DNA from: Pseudomonas nitroreducens NBRC 12694
GTDB taxonomy: Bacteria > Pseudomonadota > Gammaproteobacteria > Pseudomonadales > Pseudomonadaceae
Length of the DNA: 64,000 bases
Direction: 5' to 3'
Assembly: GCF_002091755.1 (NCBI RefSeq)
Contig: NZ_BDAI01000001.1
Coordinates: forward strand, 372,001-436,000
Made by a program: the position numbers and the translations under genes. Shown piece after piece: positions 27,070 through 36,260 of this stretch (position 1 is its first letter; the number at the start of each line of letters is the position of its first letter). A model generated the notes under the pieces. It made no database searches. It was not told the DNA's origin and saw only the letters and a program-made list of their open reading frames with translations.

Positions 27070-27921
27070 ATGAACTGGATCAGTGCCCTCGCCGACCTGC
27101 AACAGCGCGCCGAAGCCAGCGTGCTGGTGACCATCATCGAAGAACGCGGCTCGACTCCGCGCAACGCCGGCTCGAAGATGGTCGTCAGCGCCGACAAGAT
27201 CTACGACACCATCGGCGGCGGCCACCTCGAATTCAAGGCCATGGCCATCGCCCGCGAGATGCTGCTGGCTCGTGAGCGCGAGCCGAAGCTGGAGCGCTTC
27301 AGCCTCGGCGCCAGCCTCGGCCAGTGCTGCGGCGGCGCCACCGTGCTGCTGTTCGAACCCATGGGCCAGCCCCAGGCGCACATCGCCGTGTTCGGCGCCG
27401 GCCATGTCGGCCGCGCCCTGGTACCGCTGCTTGCCAGCCTGCCGTGCAAGGTGCGCTGGATCGACTCGCGAGAGGCCGAATTCCCCGGCCATATCCCCGA
27501 GGGTGTGACCCGTGTGATCAACGAGGATGTGATCGACGAGATCGACGAAATGCCTGCCGGCAGCTACTTCATCGTCATGACCCACAACCACGCCCTGGAC
27601 CTGGAGCTGACCGCGAAGATCCTCGAGCGCAACGACTTCACCTACTTCGGCCTGATCGGCTCGGACACCAAGCGCGCCAAGTTCGAACACCGCCTGCGCG
27701 ACCGCGGTTTCGCCGCCGACACCGTGCAGCGCATGCGCTGCCCCATGGGCATCGGCGAGGTGAAGGGCAAGCTGCCAGTGGAGATCGCCGTGTCCATCGC
27801 CGGCGAAGTCATCGCCACCTACAACGCCACCTTCGGTCAGCAGACCAGCCAGGGCGAGAACACCGTGGCCAAACTGTTACCCACGAGCCGCCGTGCACGC
27901 ACTGCCGAAAGCGGCGCCTGA
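27070..27921 (+). CDS. xdhC: xanthine dehydrogenase accessory protein XdhC
   Basis: This 283-residue maturation factor binds the molybdenum cofactor, supports its sulfuration and inserts it into XdhB. It shows the XdhC/CoxI features: N-terminal VTIIEERGSTPRNAGSKM, GGGHLEF, LGQCCGGA (Cys pair) and a Rossmann-like C-terminal domain (HIAVFGAGHVGRAL). It lies 192 bases after xdhB with a REP pair between, and 59 bases before guaD. A purine-rich GAGG precedes the ATG. Confidence 0.95.
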   Translation: MNWISALADLQQRAEASVLVTIIEERGSTPRNAGSKMVVSADKIYDTIGGGHLEFKAMAIAREMLLAREREPKLERFSLGASLGQCCGGATVLLFEPMGQPQAHIAVFGAGHVGRALVPLLASLPCKVRWIDSREAEFPGHIPEGVTRVINEDVIDEIDEMPAGSYFIVMTHNHALDLELTAKILERNDFTYFGLIGSDTKRAKFEHRLRDRGFAADTVQRMRCPMGIGEVKGKLPVEIAVSIAGEVIATYNATFGQQTSQGENTVAKLLPTSRRARTAESGA

Positions 27922-27980
27922 AATTTCCGCCCCGGCGCCCACACGCGCCCCGGCCCCGAAACACGACTGAAGAGAGATCG

Positions 27981-29285
27981 ATGAGCACTCAAGCCAAAGC
28001 CTACCGCGCCAGTATCCTGCACAGCGTCGCCGACCCGGCCGAAGTCGGCGTGGAGCAGTCCTACCAGTATTTCGAGGACGGCATCCTGCTGGTGGAAGAC
28101 GGCAAGGTCGCCCGCCTCAGCCATGCCGCCGAACTACTGCCGCAACTGGGCGGCGTGGAAGTGGTCGAGTATCGCGATGCGCTGATCACCCCCGGCTTCA
28201 TCGACACCCACATCCACTACCCGCAGACCGGCATGATCGCCTCCTACGGCGAGCAGCTGCTGGACTGGCTGAACACCTACACCTTCCCCACCGAGAAGCA
28301 GTTCGCCGACCCGGCCCACGCCGCCGATGTGGCCGGTATCTTCCTCAAGGAACTGCTGCGCGCTGGCACCACCACCGCGCTGGTGTTCGGCACCGTGCAC
28401 CCGCAGTCGGTGGACGCGTTGTTCGGCGCTGCGGAAAAGCTCGACCTGCGTCTGATCGCCGGCAAGGTGATGATGGACCGCAACGCCCCGGACTACCTGA
28501 CCGATACCGCCGAAAGCAGCTACACCGACAGCAAGGCCCTGATCGAGCGCTGGCATGGCAAGGGCCGCCTGCTCTACGCCGTGACCCCGCGCTTCGCCCC
28601 CACCAGCACCCCGGAACAGCTCGACGCCGCCGGCCGACTCCTCAAGGAATTCCCGGGCGTGTACCTGCACACGCACCTGTCGGAAAACCTCAAGGAAATC
28701 GAGTGGGTCAAGGAGCTGTTCCCGGAGCGCAAGGGCTACCTGGACGTCTATGACCACCACGGCCTGCTCGGCCCGCGCTCGGTATTCGCCCACGGCGTGC
28801 ACCTGTGCGACGGCGAATGCCAGCGCTTGGCGGAAACCGGCTCGGCCGTGGCCTTCTGCCCGACCTCCAACCTGTTCCTGGGCAGCGGCCTGTTCGACCT
28901 GGCGAAGCTGGAGAAGCACAAGGTGAAAGTCGGCCTGGGCACCGACGTCGGCGCCGGCACCAACTTCTCCCAGCTGCAATCGCTGAACGAGGCCTACAAG
29001 GTCATGCAGCTGCAGGGCATCAAGCTCGACCCGTTCAAGTCGCTGTACCTGGCCACCCTCGGCGGCGCCCGCGCGCTGGAACTGGAAGACAAGGTCGGCA
29101 GCTTCGCCCAGGGCAACGAGGCCGACTTCGTGGTCCTCGACTACAAGGCCACCCCGCTGCTGGGCTACCGCCTGCAGCAGGCGAAAACCCTGGAGGAGAA
29201 ACTCTTCGCACTGGTCATCCTCGGCGACGACCGTACCGTGAAGGAAACCTTCGCGCACGGCCGCAACGTGCATCGCCGCGGTTGA
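27981..29285 (+). CDS. guaD: guanine deaminase
   Basis: This 434-residue amidohydrolase converts guanine to xanthine and ammonia, feeding the dehydrogenase upstream. The zinc motif HIHYPQ, the segment ASYGEQLLDWLNTYTFPTE typical of GuaD, HTHLSEN, and the C-terminal metal Asp in GLGTDVGAGTNFS are all present. GAAGAGAGA precedes the ATG. It ends the xdhABC-guaD cluster and is followed by a hairpin. Confidence 0.95.
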   Translation: MSTQAKAYRASILHSVADPAEVGVEQSYQYFEDGILLVEDGKVARLSHAAELLPQLGGVEVVEYRDALITPGFIDTHIHYPQTGMIASYGEQLLDWLNTYTFPTEKQFADPAHAADVAGIFLKELLRAGTTTALVFGTVHPQSVDALFGAAEKLDLRLIAGKVMMDRNAPDYLTDTAESSYTDSKALIERWHGKGRLLYAVTPRFAPTSTPEQLDAAGRLLKEFPGVYLHTHLSENLKEIEWVKELFPERKGYLDVYDHHGLLGPRSVFAHGVHLCDGECQRLAETGSAVAFCPTSNLFLGSGLFDLAKLEKHKVKVGLGTDVGAGTNFSQLQSLNEAYKVMQLQGIKLDPFKSLYLATLGGARALELEDKVGSFAQGNEADFVVLDYKATPLLGYRLQQAKTLEEKLFALVILGDDRTVKETFAHGRNVHRRG

Positions 29286-29299
29286 CCCCTTACGGCTTC

Positions 29300-29349
29300 G
29301 GCGCCGGGTCCTCGCTCAGGACCAACCCGGCGCCGGGGCCGCTTTTCTT
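29300..29349 (+). terminator. probable terminator after guaD
   Basis: A 10-bp stem GGCGCCGGGT / ACCCGGCGCC with a 15-base loop is followed after 8 bases by a T-rich run (CTTTTCTTT). The gap between stem and T-run makes it only a fair match. Confidence 0.55.
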
Positions 29350-29479
29350 TCTGTTTCGCACACCCCTCTCCCACAGGGGTGCCGCTCTCCCCGGCCAGCG
29401 CAGGAGCGGACTCTATCCGCGCTTGGCCTGTCGAGCGCTGCGTTGGGCGGGTTCGCACGGCCCAGAGCCAACAGGTACG

Positions 29480-29902
29480 CTACTCCCGCACCTCGACTAG
29501 CACCGGACACGGCGCCCGCTCGATCACCCGCTGCCCCACCGATGGATCGAGCAAGCGCTCGATGCGCCCCAGGTGACGATGGCCGATCACAATCAGGTCG
29601 CACTCCAGCCGCTCCGCCTCGCGCAGGATCGCCCGCGCCGGATCACCGGCCACCACCGCTCCCGTCGCCACGCACGGCTGCAACTGCACCACGGCATCAT
29701 CCACCAGCGCCTGGGCCTCGTGCTGCTCCTGCTCCGCCGGCGGGTACTCCAGCGCATCCTGGCGCGGCATGGCGAAAGCGCGGTCCACGGCGCATACCAC
29801 ATGCACCACCGCATCACTGCACCGCGCCAGCTCGGCGGCGCTGGCAATGATCCGCGGCGACTGCGCCGCGCCGTCGATGGCCAGAAGAATCCGCTTGAAC
29901 AT
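29480..29902 (-). CDS. universal stress protein (UspA family)
   Basis: This 140-residue protein has the UspA fold: KRILLAIDGAAQSPRIIASAAELA at the start and a C-terminal DLIVIGHRHLGRIERLLDPSVGQRVIERAPCPVLV. The glycine-rich ATP loop deviates from the G-x2-G-x9-G(S/T) consensus, so nucleotide binding is uncertain. The ATG at 29902 has AAGGAG 7 bases upstream. It is divergent from the LysR gene; the shared region holds a LysR-type site. Confidence 0.88.
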   Translation of the reverse strand: MFKRILLAIDGAAQSPRIIASAAELARCSDAVVHVVCAVDRAFAMPRQDALEYPPAEQEQHEAQALVDDAVVQLQPCVATGAVVAGDPARAILREAERLECDLIVIGHRHLGRIERLLDPSVGQRVIERAPCPVLVEVRE

Positions 29903-29988
29903 GCCTTTCTCCTTCATGAAACGAAATCCGCCGCCATTCTTCGGGCCAGGGCGCGCACCGTAAAGGCACGCAAAACGTAATTAACCAT

Positions 29989-30001
29989 TGCGTCAAACGC
30001 A
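29989..30001. promoter_or_regulatory. LysR-type site TGCGTCAAACGCA (upstream of lysR)
   Basis: TGCG-N5-CGCA with internal AAA lies 66 bases before the lysR start. The same 13-mer with two changes (TGCGCTAAACGCA) occurs at 31003 before the efflux operon. The repeated placement points to the LysR protein encoded between them. Confidence 0.65.
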
Positions 30002-30066
30002 CGCTTGCCCATCAAGCCCGTCGCAATGGAACATGAATAGCAACGCGCCCATCCTTCGGAGTCACC

Positions 30067-30990
30067 ATGGCCCTGCCCGATCTCAACCTGCTGGTCGCCC
30101 TCAACATCCTGCTCGAAGAAGGCAGCGTGGTCGGCGCCGCGCGGCGCATGCACCTCAGCCCGCCGGCGATGAGCCGCACCCTGTCGCGCATCCGCGAAGC
30201 GGTGGGCGACCCGATCATGGTTCGTGCCGGGCGCAACCTGGTGCCGACGCCTCGCGCACTGCAGTTGCGCGAGGAAGTCAGCGACCTGGTGGAACACGCC
30301 ATGCGCCTGTTCAACGCCAAGGAAAACCTGCGCATGGACCAGTTGGAGCGCTGCTTCGTGCTGCGCTCCAACAACGTGCTGGTGGGCGGCTTTGCCTCGC
30401 GCATGCTGGCGGTGATGAAGGAAGAAGCGCCTCGCTGCAGCCTGCGCATTGCCCCGGAAGCGGACTTCGATGACGAAGCCCTGCGGCAGAACCGCATCGA
30501 CCTCTATATCGGCGCCACCTCGACGCTGGAGCCGGAAATCCGCACGCAGACGCTGTTCACCACCAACTTCGTCGGCCTGGCGCGGCGCGACCACCCGATA
30601 TTCGACGACGAGATCACCCCGGAACGCTTCGCTTCCTTTCCTCAGATCAGCGTGTCCCGCCGCGGCCGAGCCATCGGGCCGATCGACGAGGAACTGGCGA
30701 ACCTCGGCCTGCGCCGCGAGATCCGCCTGACCGCGCCGACTTTCCACTCCTCGATCTTCGCCCTGCTGGAATCCGACCTGGTACTGCCCATCGCCGAGCA
30801 TTCGCTGTGGCGCCTGGACCGCCTGGGCTTCGCCCTGCGCCAGTTCGACATCCCGCTGCCGCTCAAATCCGTGGTGATCCTCCAGGCCTGGCACCCGCGC
30901 TTCGACAACGACCCGGCGCACAGCTGGCTGCGACAGACGGTGAAGCGTGTGTGCATCGAATTGCGCGAGAGCTCCGGCCTGCTGAGCTGA
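30067..30990 (+). CDS. LysR family transcriptional regulator of the efflux operon
   Basis: This 307-residue regulator has an N-terminal LysR helix-turn-helix (LNLLVALNILLEEGSVVGAARRMHLSPPAMSRTLSRIREAVGDP) and a type 2 periplasmic-binding-like ligand domain. It precedes the MFS/HlyD/OMF genes on the same strand; near-identical 13-bp sites lie before lysR and before the efflux genes. It probably activates or represses that operon and itself. Helix and dimer regions look complete. The ligand is unknown, perhaps a phenolic or acid substrate of the pump. Confidence 0.9.
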   Translation: MALPDLNLLVALNILLEEGSVVGAARRMHLSPPAMSRTLSRIREAVGDPIMVRAGRNLVPTPRALQLREEVSDLVEHAMRLFNAKENLRMDQLERCFVLRSNNVLVGGFASRMLAVMKEEAPRCSLRIAPEADFDDEALRQNRIDLYIGATSTLEPEIRTQTLFTTNFVGLARRDHPIFDDEITPERFASFPQISVSRRGRAIGPIDEELANLGLRREIRLTAPTFHSSIFALLESDLVLPIAEHSLWRLDRLGFALRQFDIPLPLKSVVILQAWHPRFDNDPAHSWLRQTVKRVCIELRESSGLLS

Positions 30991-31002
30991 TTGCGCGACA
31001 AG

Positions 31003-31015
31003 TGCGCTAAACGCA
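31003..31015. promoter_or_regulatory. LysR-type site TGCGCTAAACGCA (upstream of the efflux operon)
   Basis: It is embedded in the larger inverted repeat AGTGCG-N5-CGCACT (31001-31017). It matches the 29989 site at 11 of 13 positions and lies 138 bases before the MFS start. Confidence 0.65.
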
Positions 31016-31153
31016 CTGATTAGCTGCAATCATTTCAATTTCCACAGCTATCGACCTTCCCTAGACTCGGTCGCAAATACCCGAGTTGATTCCTATGCCT
31101 TGCACCGAACCGCCTGCCGGCGGCGGCATCGGCCACCCCCGTGGAGGCCGGCC

Positions 31154-32737
31154 ATGACCGCGCTCGCCCCGATTTCCGCTGCCCATCCGCAACCGGCCAA
31201 GCCAGCCACGCCAGCTGCTGCCCAGCCGTTCGGCCTGCGCATCGTGGTCGGCATGCTCGGCGTGCTGATCGCCTCCCTCAGCGCCGGGCTCAACGAGAAG
31301 GTCACGGACCTGGCCATGACCGACGTGCGCGGCGCACTGTCCATCGGCCATGACGAAGGCACCTGGCTGCTCGCCCTGTATTCGGCGGCGCAGGTCGCCG
31401 CCATGGCCTTTGCGCCCTGGTTCTCGGTCACCGTCTCGCTGCGCCGCTTCACCCTCGGCGCCATCGCCGCCTTTGCCCTGCTGGCACTGCTCTGCCCCTT
31501 TGCGCCGAACGTCGAGACGCTCTACCTGTTGCGCCTGCTGCAAGGCTTCGCCGGCGGCTGCATGCCGCCAATGCTGATGACCGTGGCGCTGCGCTTCCTG
31601 CCGCCGGGTATCAAGCTTTACGGCCTGGGTGCCTATGCGCTGACCGCCACCTTCGCGCCCAATCTCGGCATGCCCCTGGCGGCGCTGTGGACCGAATTCG
31701 TCGGCTGGCACTGGGTGTTCTGGCAGGTCATTCCACTCTGCGCCGTGGCGCTCGCTGCCGTCGCCTGGGGCATCCCGCAGGACCCGCTGCGCCTGGAACG
31801 CTTGCGTCAGTTCGACTACCTGGGCCTTTCACTTGGCTTGCCGGGCATCCTCATGCTGGTGATCGGCCTCTTGCAGGGCGAGCGCCTGGACTGGTTCGAG
31901 TCGGACCTGATCACCCTGCTGGTGATCGGCGGCGCCGGGCTGCTGGCGGCGTTCTTCGTCAACGAGTGGACGCATCCGCTGCCGTTCTTCCGCCTGGACA
32001 TCCTCAAGCGGCGCAACTTCACCCACTCGCTGATCACCCTCGCCGGCGTGCTGGTGGTGCTCGGCGCGTGCTCCGGCGTGCCGGCGTCGTACCTGGCCTC
32101 GGCCCACGGTTATCGCCCGCTGCAATCGGCGCCAATGGCGCTGCTGGTGGCGCTGCCGCAGCTGATCTCCCTGCCGCTGGTGGCCGCGCTGTGCAATATC
32201 CCACGCGTGGATTGCCGCTGGGTGCTGGCCATCGGCATCAGCCTGTGCGGGCTCTCGGCCTTCGGCATGAGCCAGCTGACCAGCGAGTGGACGCGGGAGA
32301 ACTTCTACACCCTGCTGGCGCTGCAGATCATCGGCCAGCCGATGGCCGTGGTGCCGCTGCTGATGTCCGCCACCAGCGTCGTCGCGCCCATCGAAGGGCC
32401 GTTCGCCTCGGCCTGGTTCAACAGCGTGCGCGGCTTCTCCGCAGTGCTGGGCAGCACCATCGTCACGTTCCTCATGACCTGGCGCGAGCACTACCACTCA
32501 AACCGCCTGGTCGACCACCTGGGCAACGCCTCGCAAGCCCTCGGCCTGCGCCTTGAACAACTGGGCGGCGCCGAGAACGTCAGCCGGCTGGCCGGGCAGG
32601 TGCGCGGTCAGGCCGGCGTGCTCGCCGCGTCCGAAACCCTGCTGGCGATGTCCTGGCTGGCCGCCGCCCTGCTCGTCCTGATTCCCCTGATGCCGCTGCG
32701 GGTCTACCCGCCGCGCCCCGTCGTTCCTGCTCATTGA
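31154..32737 (+). CDS. MFS efflux transporter, DHA2/EmrB type
   Basis: This 527-residue inner-membrane protein has about 14 membrane helices, typical of the EmrB/QacA drug:proton antiporter family. Motifs include LLRLLQGFAGGCMPPML and the motif-C-like LGMPLAALWTEFVGWHWVFW. With the HlyD and outer-membrane genes that follow, it would form a tripartite pump. The ATG at 31154 has GGAGG 8 bases upstream; earlier TTG starts add only a Pro/Gly-rich head. Substrates cannot be read from sequence; relatives export drugs, fatty acids or aromatic acids. Confidence 0.92.
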   Translation: MTALAPISAAHPQPAKPATPAAAQPFGLRIVVGMLGVLIASLSAGLNEKVTDLAMTDVRGALSIGHDEGTWLLALYSAAQVAAMAFAPWFSVTVSLRRFTLGAIAAFALLALLCPFAPNVETLYLLRLLQGFAGGCMPPMLMTVALRFLPPGIKLYGLGAYALTATFAPNLGMPLAALWTEFVGWHWVFWQVIPLCAVALAAVAWGIPQDPLRLERLRQFDYLGLSLGLPGILMLVIGLLQGERLDWFESDLITLLVIGGAGLLAAFFVNEWTHPLPFFRLDILKRRNFTHSLITLAGVLVVLGACSGVPASYLASAHGYRPLQSAPMALLVALPQLISLPLVAALCNIPRVDCRWVLAIGISLCGLSAFGMSQLTSEWTRENFYTLLALQIIGQPMAVVPLLMSATSVVAPIEGPFASAWFNSVRGFSAVLGSTIVTFLMTWREHYHSNRLVDHLGNASQALGLRLEQLGGAENVSRLAGQVRGQAGVLAASETLLAMSWLAAALLVLIPLMPLRVYPPRPVVPAH

Positions 32738-32748
32738 AAGGTCTGCCC

Positions 32749-33816
32749 ATGTCGAAACTGAATTCCCGTCGCGGCAGTCTGGCCCTGGTTGCCGTGCTGC
32801 TGCTCGCCCTTGTCGTCTACCTGCTGCTGCGCCTGCTCGGCCCGAGCCGTGAGCAGAGCACGGACGATGCCTACGTCCACGCGGACTTCACCCTGGTGGC
32901 GCCGAAGGTCGCCGGATTCATCGAGGAAGTGCTGGTGGACGACAACCAGTCGGTGAAGGCGGGGCAGGTCCTGGCGCGCATCGACGCCCGCGACTACCGC
33001 ACCGCGCTGGCCGCTGCCGAAGCCGACGTGCTGGCCGCCGAGGCGCGTCACCACCACGTCGCTGCCGACCTGGAACGCCAGCAGGCAGTGATTGCCCAGA
33101 CCGCGGCCCAGGTACAAGCCGACCTGGCCGCGCTGACCTTTGCCTCGCAGGAACTCAACCGCTACCAGCACCTCGCCAGCCAAGGCGCCGGCACCTTGCA
33201 GAACGCCCAGCAGGCGCGCTCGCGTGTCGACTCGGCGAAAGCCGTGCTCGACAAGAACAAGGCCGCCGCCCTCGCCGCCCGCAAGCAACTCGACGTGCTG
33301 CTGGCCCAGCAGGCCGAAGCCCTCGGCGCGCTGAAACGCGGCCAGGCGCAGTTGCAGCAGGCGCAACTGAACCTGTCGTATACGGAAATCCGTGCCCCCT
33401 TCGACGGCATGGTCGGCCGCCGTGCCGTGCGCGTGGGCGCCTACACCACGCCGGGTAATGCATTGCTGGCCGTGGTGCCGCTGCAGGATGCCTATGTGGT
33501 CGGCAATTTCCAGGAAACCCAGCTCACCGACGTGCAGCCCGGCCAGTTGGTCGAGATCAGCATCGACACCTTCCCCGGCGAGAAACTGCGCGGCCACGTC
33601 GACAGCATCGCCCCGGCCACCGGCCTGAGCTTTGCGCCGATCGCGCCGGACAACGCCACCGGCAACTTCACCAAGATCGTCCAGCGCATCCCGGTGAAGA
33701 TCGTCCTCGACGCCGACCAGCCGCTGCGCGACAAGCTGCGCGTGGGTATGTCGGTCATCGCGCGGATCGACACCGGCAAGCACGCAGACGGTGAGCAGAA
33801 GGTGGCCGTGCAATGA
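32749..33816 (+). CDS. HlyD family membrane fusion protein
   Basis: This 355-residue adaptor has a short cytoplasmic N-terminus, one membrane helix (LALVAVLLLALVVYLLLRLL), a lipoyl-like domain (FTLVAPKVAGFIEEVLVDDNQSVKAGQVLARID), a long alpha-helical hairpin and a beta-barrel domain (APFDGMVGRRAVRVGAYTTPGNALLAVVPL). This is the EmrA type that pairs with MFS pumps. It starts 11 bases after the MFS stop and overlaps the outer-membrane gene by 4 bases. Confidence 0.92.
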   Translation: MSKLNSRRGSLALVAVLLLALVVYLLLRLLGPSREQSTDDAYVHADFTLVAPKVAGFIEEVLVDDNQSVKAGQVLARIDARDYRTALAAAEADVLAAEARHHHVAADLERQQAVIAQTAAQVQADLAALTFASQELNRYQHLASQGAGTLQNAQQARSRVDSAKAVLDKNKAAALAARKQLDVLLAQQAEALGALKRGQAQLQQAQLNLSYTEIRAPFDGMVGRRAVRVGAYTTPGNALLAVVPLQDAYVVGNFQETQLTDVQPGQLVEISIDTFPGEKLRGHVDSIAPATGLSFAPIAPDNATGNFTKIVQRIPVKIVLDADQPLRDKLRVGMSVIARIDTGKHADGEQKVAVQ

Positions 33817-35255
33817 TCGCCACACGCGCGCCTCTCTTTCTGGCTCTGCTCGCACTCGGCGCCTGCAGCGTCGGCCCGGACTTCCAGCGCCCGGACGATG
33901 CCGACGCAGTGAACTGGTCCGCCCGGCGTGGTGATACACCGAGCCAGGCACTCAATGCGCCGCTGGAAGCGCAGTGGTGGACGCTGCTGGGCGACCCGCA
34001 GCTCAACGACCTGCAACGCCGAGTGGCGAATGCCAACCTCGACCTGCGCGAAGCCGATGCGCGCCTGCAGCAGAGCCGGGCGATCCGCCAGGCACTGGGC
34101 GGCGATGCCGTGCCCAACATCGGCGCAGACCTGGGCTACCAGCGCAAGCGCAACAGCGAGGTCGGCCTGAACGACCCGTCCGGCAAAGCCGGCAAGGACA
34201 ACTTCAACCAACTCGACGGTGGCTTCGACCTGTCGTGGGAGCTGGACTTCTGGGGCCGCGTGCGCCGCGAGCTGGAGACCGCCGACGCCAACGTGCAGGC
34301 CACCGAGGCAAGCCGCCGCGACGTACTGGTTTCGGTGCTCGCCGAGACCGCACGCAACTACCTGCAACTGCGCGCCGAGCAAGACCTGGAAGCCATCATC
34401 CGCAGCAACCTCGAGATCGCCCAGCGCAGCCTGGACCTCACCCGCCTGCGCCGCGCAGACGGCGTCGCCACCGGGCTGGACGTGGCCGAAGCGCTGACCC
34501 AGGTGGCCAGCATCGAGGCACGCCTGCCCGACAGCCAGAAGCGCCAGGCGCGAATGATCAACGCCCTGGGCTACCTGCTTGGCGAAGCGCCCGGCGCACT
34601 GCAAGCTGAGCTCGCCCAAGCCAAGCCGGTGCCGCAGCCACCGCGCAACGTGCCAGTCGGCCTGCCCTCGGAACTGGCCCAGCGCCGCCCGGACATCCGC
34701 CGTGCCGAGGCAACGTTGCACGCCGCTACCGCCAGCATCGGCGTGGCCAAGGCGGACTTCTACCCGCGCATCAGCCTCAATGGCAGCTTCGGTTTCCAGG
34801 CGTTGCAGTTGTCGAACTTCGGCGACTGGAACAGCCGCACCTTCGGCATTGGCCCGAGCCTGTCGCTGCCGATCTTCGAAGGCGGCCGACTGAAGGGCAT
34901 GCTCGCCCTGCGCGAGGCGCAGCAGCAGGAATCGGCCATCGCCTACCGCCGCACCGTGCTCAACGCCTGGCGCGAAGTGGACGATGCGCTCACCGACTAC
35001 GCCGCCGACCAACGCCGCCTGGCCAGCCTGGACAGCGCTGCCGAACACGGCCGCACCGCCCTGGCCAACGCCCGCGAACAATACAAGGCCGGTGCGGTGG
35101 ACTTCCTCAACGTGCTCAGCGCCCAGCGCGAACTGCTGGCCACCGAGGAACAGCAGGTGCGCGGCCGCGAAGCCGTGGCGACCACCCTCGTGCTGCTCTA
35201 CAAGTCACTGGGTGGTGGCTGGCAGCAGGCCGAGGAAAGCGCCCAATCCCTGTAG
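33813..35255 (+). CDS. NodT/OprM family outer-membrane efflux lipoprotein
   Basis: This 480-residue TolC-type channel has a lipoprotein signal (LFLALLALGACSVGPDF, lipidation at Cys18) and duplicated outer-membrane efflux repeats (FDLSWELDFWGRVRRELETADANVQ ... LPSELAQRRPDIRRAEATLHAATASIGVAKADFYP). Its start overlaps the HlyD stop (ATGA). It completes a self-contained tripartite pump, which MFS-type systems in Pseudomonas do not always encode together. Confidence 0.93.
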   Translation: MIATRAPLFLALLALGACSVGPDFQRPDDADAVNWSARRGDTPSQALNAPLEAQWWTLLGDPQLNDLQRRVANANLDLREADARLQQSRAIRQALGGDAVPNIGADLGYQRKRNSEVGLNDPSGKAGKDNFNQLDGGFDLSWELDFWGRVRRELETADANVQATEASRRDVLVSVLAETARNYLQLRAEQDLEAIIRSNLEIAQRSLDLTRLRRADGVATGLDVAEALTQVASIEARLPDSQKRQARMINALGYLLGEAPGALQAELAQAKPVPQPPRNVPVGLPSELAQRRPDIRRAEATLHAATASIGVAKADFYPRISLNGSFGFQALQLSNFGDWNSRTFGIGPSLSLPIFEGGRLKGMLALREAQQQESAIAYRRTVLNAWREVDDALTDYAADQRRLASLDSAAEHGRTALANAREQYKAGAVDFLNVLSAQRELLATEEQQVRGREAVATTLVLLYKSLGGGWQQAEESAQSL

Positions 35256-35330
35256 CAGCGAGCTTGCTCGCGAACGCATCGCACCTTGAGACGCCGGCGT
35301 GCGTCGGATTGGCGAGCAAGCTCGCTCCTA
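35251..35330. repeat. inverted REP pair, copy 3
   Basis: Left arm TGTAGCAGCGAGCTTGCTCG (one change from the other copies) and right arm GCGAGCAAGCTCGCTCCTA. It lies between the convergent efflux operon and gntR and overlaps the last bases of the outer-membrane gene. Confidence 0.88.
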
Positions 35331-35356
35331 GGAAAGCGCCCCGTGCAGAAACGAAA

Positions 35357-35383
35357 AAGCCCCGCAGATGCGGGGCTTCTTTC
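35357..35383. terminator. terminator between efflux operon and gntR
   Basis: A 10-bp perfect stem AAGCCCCGCA / TGCGGGGCTT. The minus-strand tail is TTTTTC and the plus-strand tail CTTCTTTCT, so it can serve both convergent units, best for gntR. Confidence 0.85.
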
Positions 35384-35394
35384 TGGCTCGGCGA

Positions 35395-36171
35395 TCAGGC
35401 CGCCGAGTCGGCGTCCGCCTTGCTGCGGCGCGGCTTCTTCTTGCCGGCCAGCAGGTGCGAGAAAACCGCGTGCAGGTCGCCGGAGGCGCCGTCCACGTCC
35501 AGGTTCAGCTTGTCGTCGATGTGCGCCATGTGGTGCATCATCAGGGTCACGGCCTTTTCCTTGTCGCCCTTCTCGATGGCGTCGAGGATTTCGTTGTGCT
35601 CGTCGAACGAGCAATGCGAGCGGCCGCCACTTTCGTACTGGGCGATGATCAGCGAGGTCTGCGACACCAGGCTGCGCTGGAACACCACCAGCGGGGCGTT
35701 CTTCGCCATCTCGGCCAGCTTGAGGTGGAATTCGCCGGAGAGGCGGATGCCGGCGCCACGGTCGCCACGGGCAAAGCTGGACTGCTCCTGCTTGACCATG
35801 TCGCGCAACTCGGCCAGAGCGTCACCGCTGGCGTTGTCCACGGCCAGTTCGGTGATCGCGCGCTCGACGGTGCGGCGGGCGAAGAGGATCTGCCGGGCTT
35901 CGTCGATGCTCGGGCTGGCCACCACCGCACCACGGTTCGGGCGCAGCAGCACGACCTGCTCGTGGGCCAGGCGCGACAGGGCGCGACGGATGATGGTGCG
36001 ACTAACGCCGAAGATTTCACCCAGGGCTTCTTCGCTCAGCTTGGTACCGGGCGCCAGACGCTGCTCGAGGATGGCGTCGAAAATATGCGCGTAGACGATT
36101 TCGTCCTGAGTGCCGCTGCGCGCCTTGCCATTGCGCGGCTGCTTCCTGATCTGTTGCAACTGGTCGGTCAT
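35395..36171 (-). CDS. GntR family (FCD-type) regulator of purine/ureide catabolism
   Basis: This 258-residue regulator has a winged helix (IVYAHIFDAILEQRLAPGTKLSEEALGEIFGVSRTIIRRALSRLAHEQVV) and an FCD ligand domain (NASGDALAELRDMVKQEQSSF ... HNEILDAIEKGDKEKAVTLMMHHM). It lies among purine catabolic genes, divergent from a purine permease. The palindrome TTGTAYACAA, a typical FCD-GntR site, is found before it, before both permeases and between hiuH and puuE. The ATG at 36171 gives the expected start MTDQLQQIRK; upstream codons run through the promoter. The effector is probably a pathway intermediate such as urate or allantoin (inference). Confidence 0.88.
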   Translation of the reverse strand: MTDQLQQIRKQPRNGKARSGTQDEIVYAHIFDAILEQRLAPGTKLSEEALGEIFGVSRTIIRRALSRLAHEQVVLLRPNRGAVVASPSIDEARQILFARRTVERAITELAVDNASGDALAELRDMVKQEQSSFARGDRGAGIRLSGEFHLKLAEMAKNAPLVVFQRSLVSQTSLIIAQYESGGRSHCSFDEHNEILDAIEKGDKEKAVTLMMHHMAHIDDKLNLDVDGASGDLHAVFSHLLAGKKKPRRSKADADSAA

Positions 36172-36260
36172 CGGAGTCGAACCCTGCTCAGCCGGTGCGA
36201 ACCGGCGCGAAATCCGTGGGGGCTGGAGTGAAGCTGGCCGCGGGCCAGGCATGGCGCACA

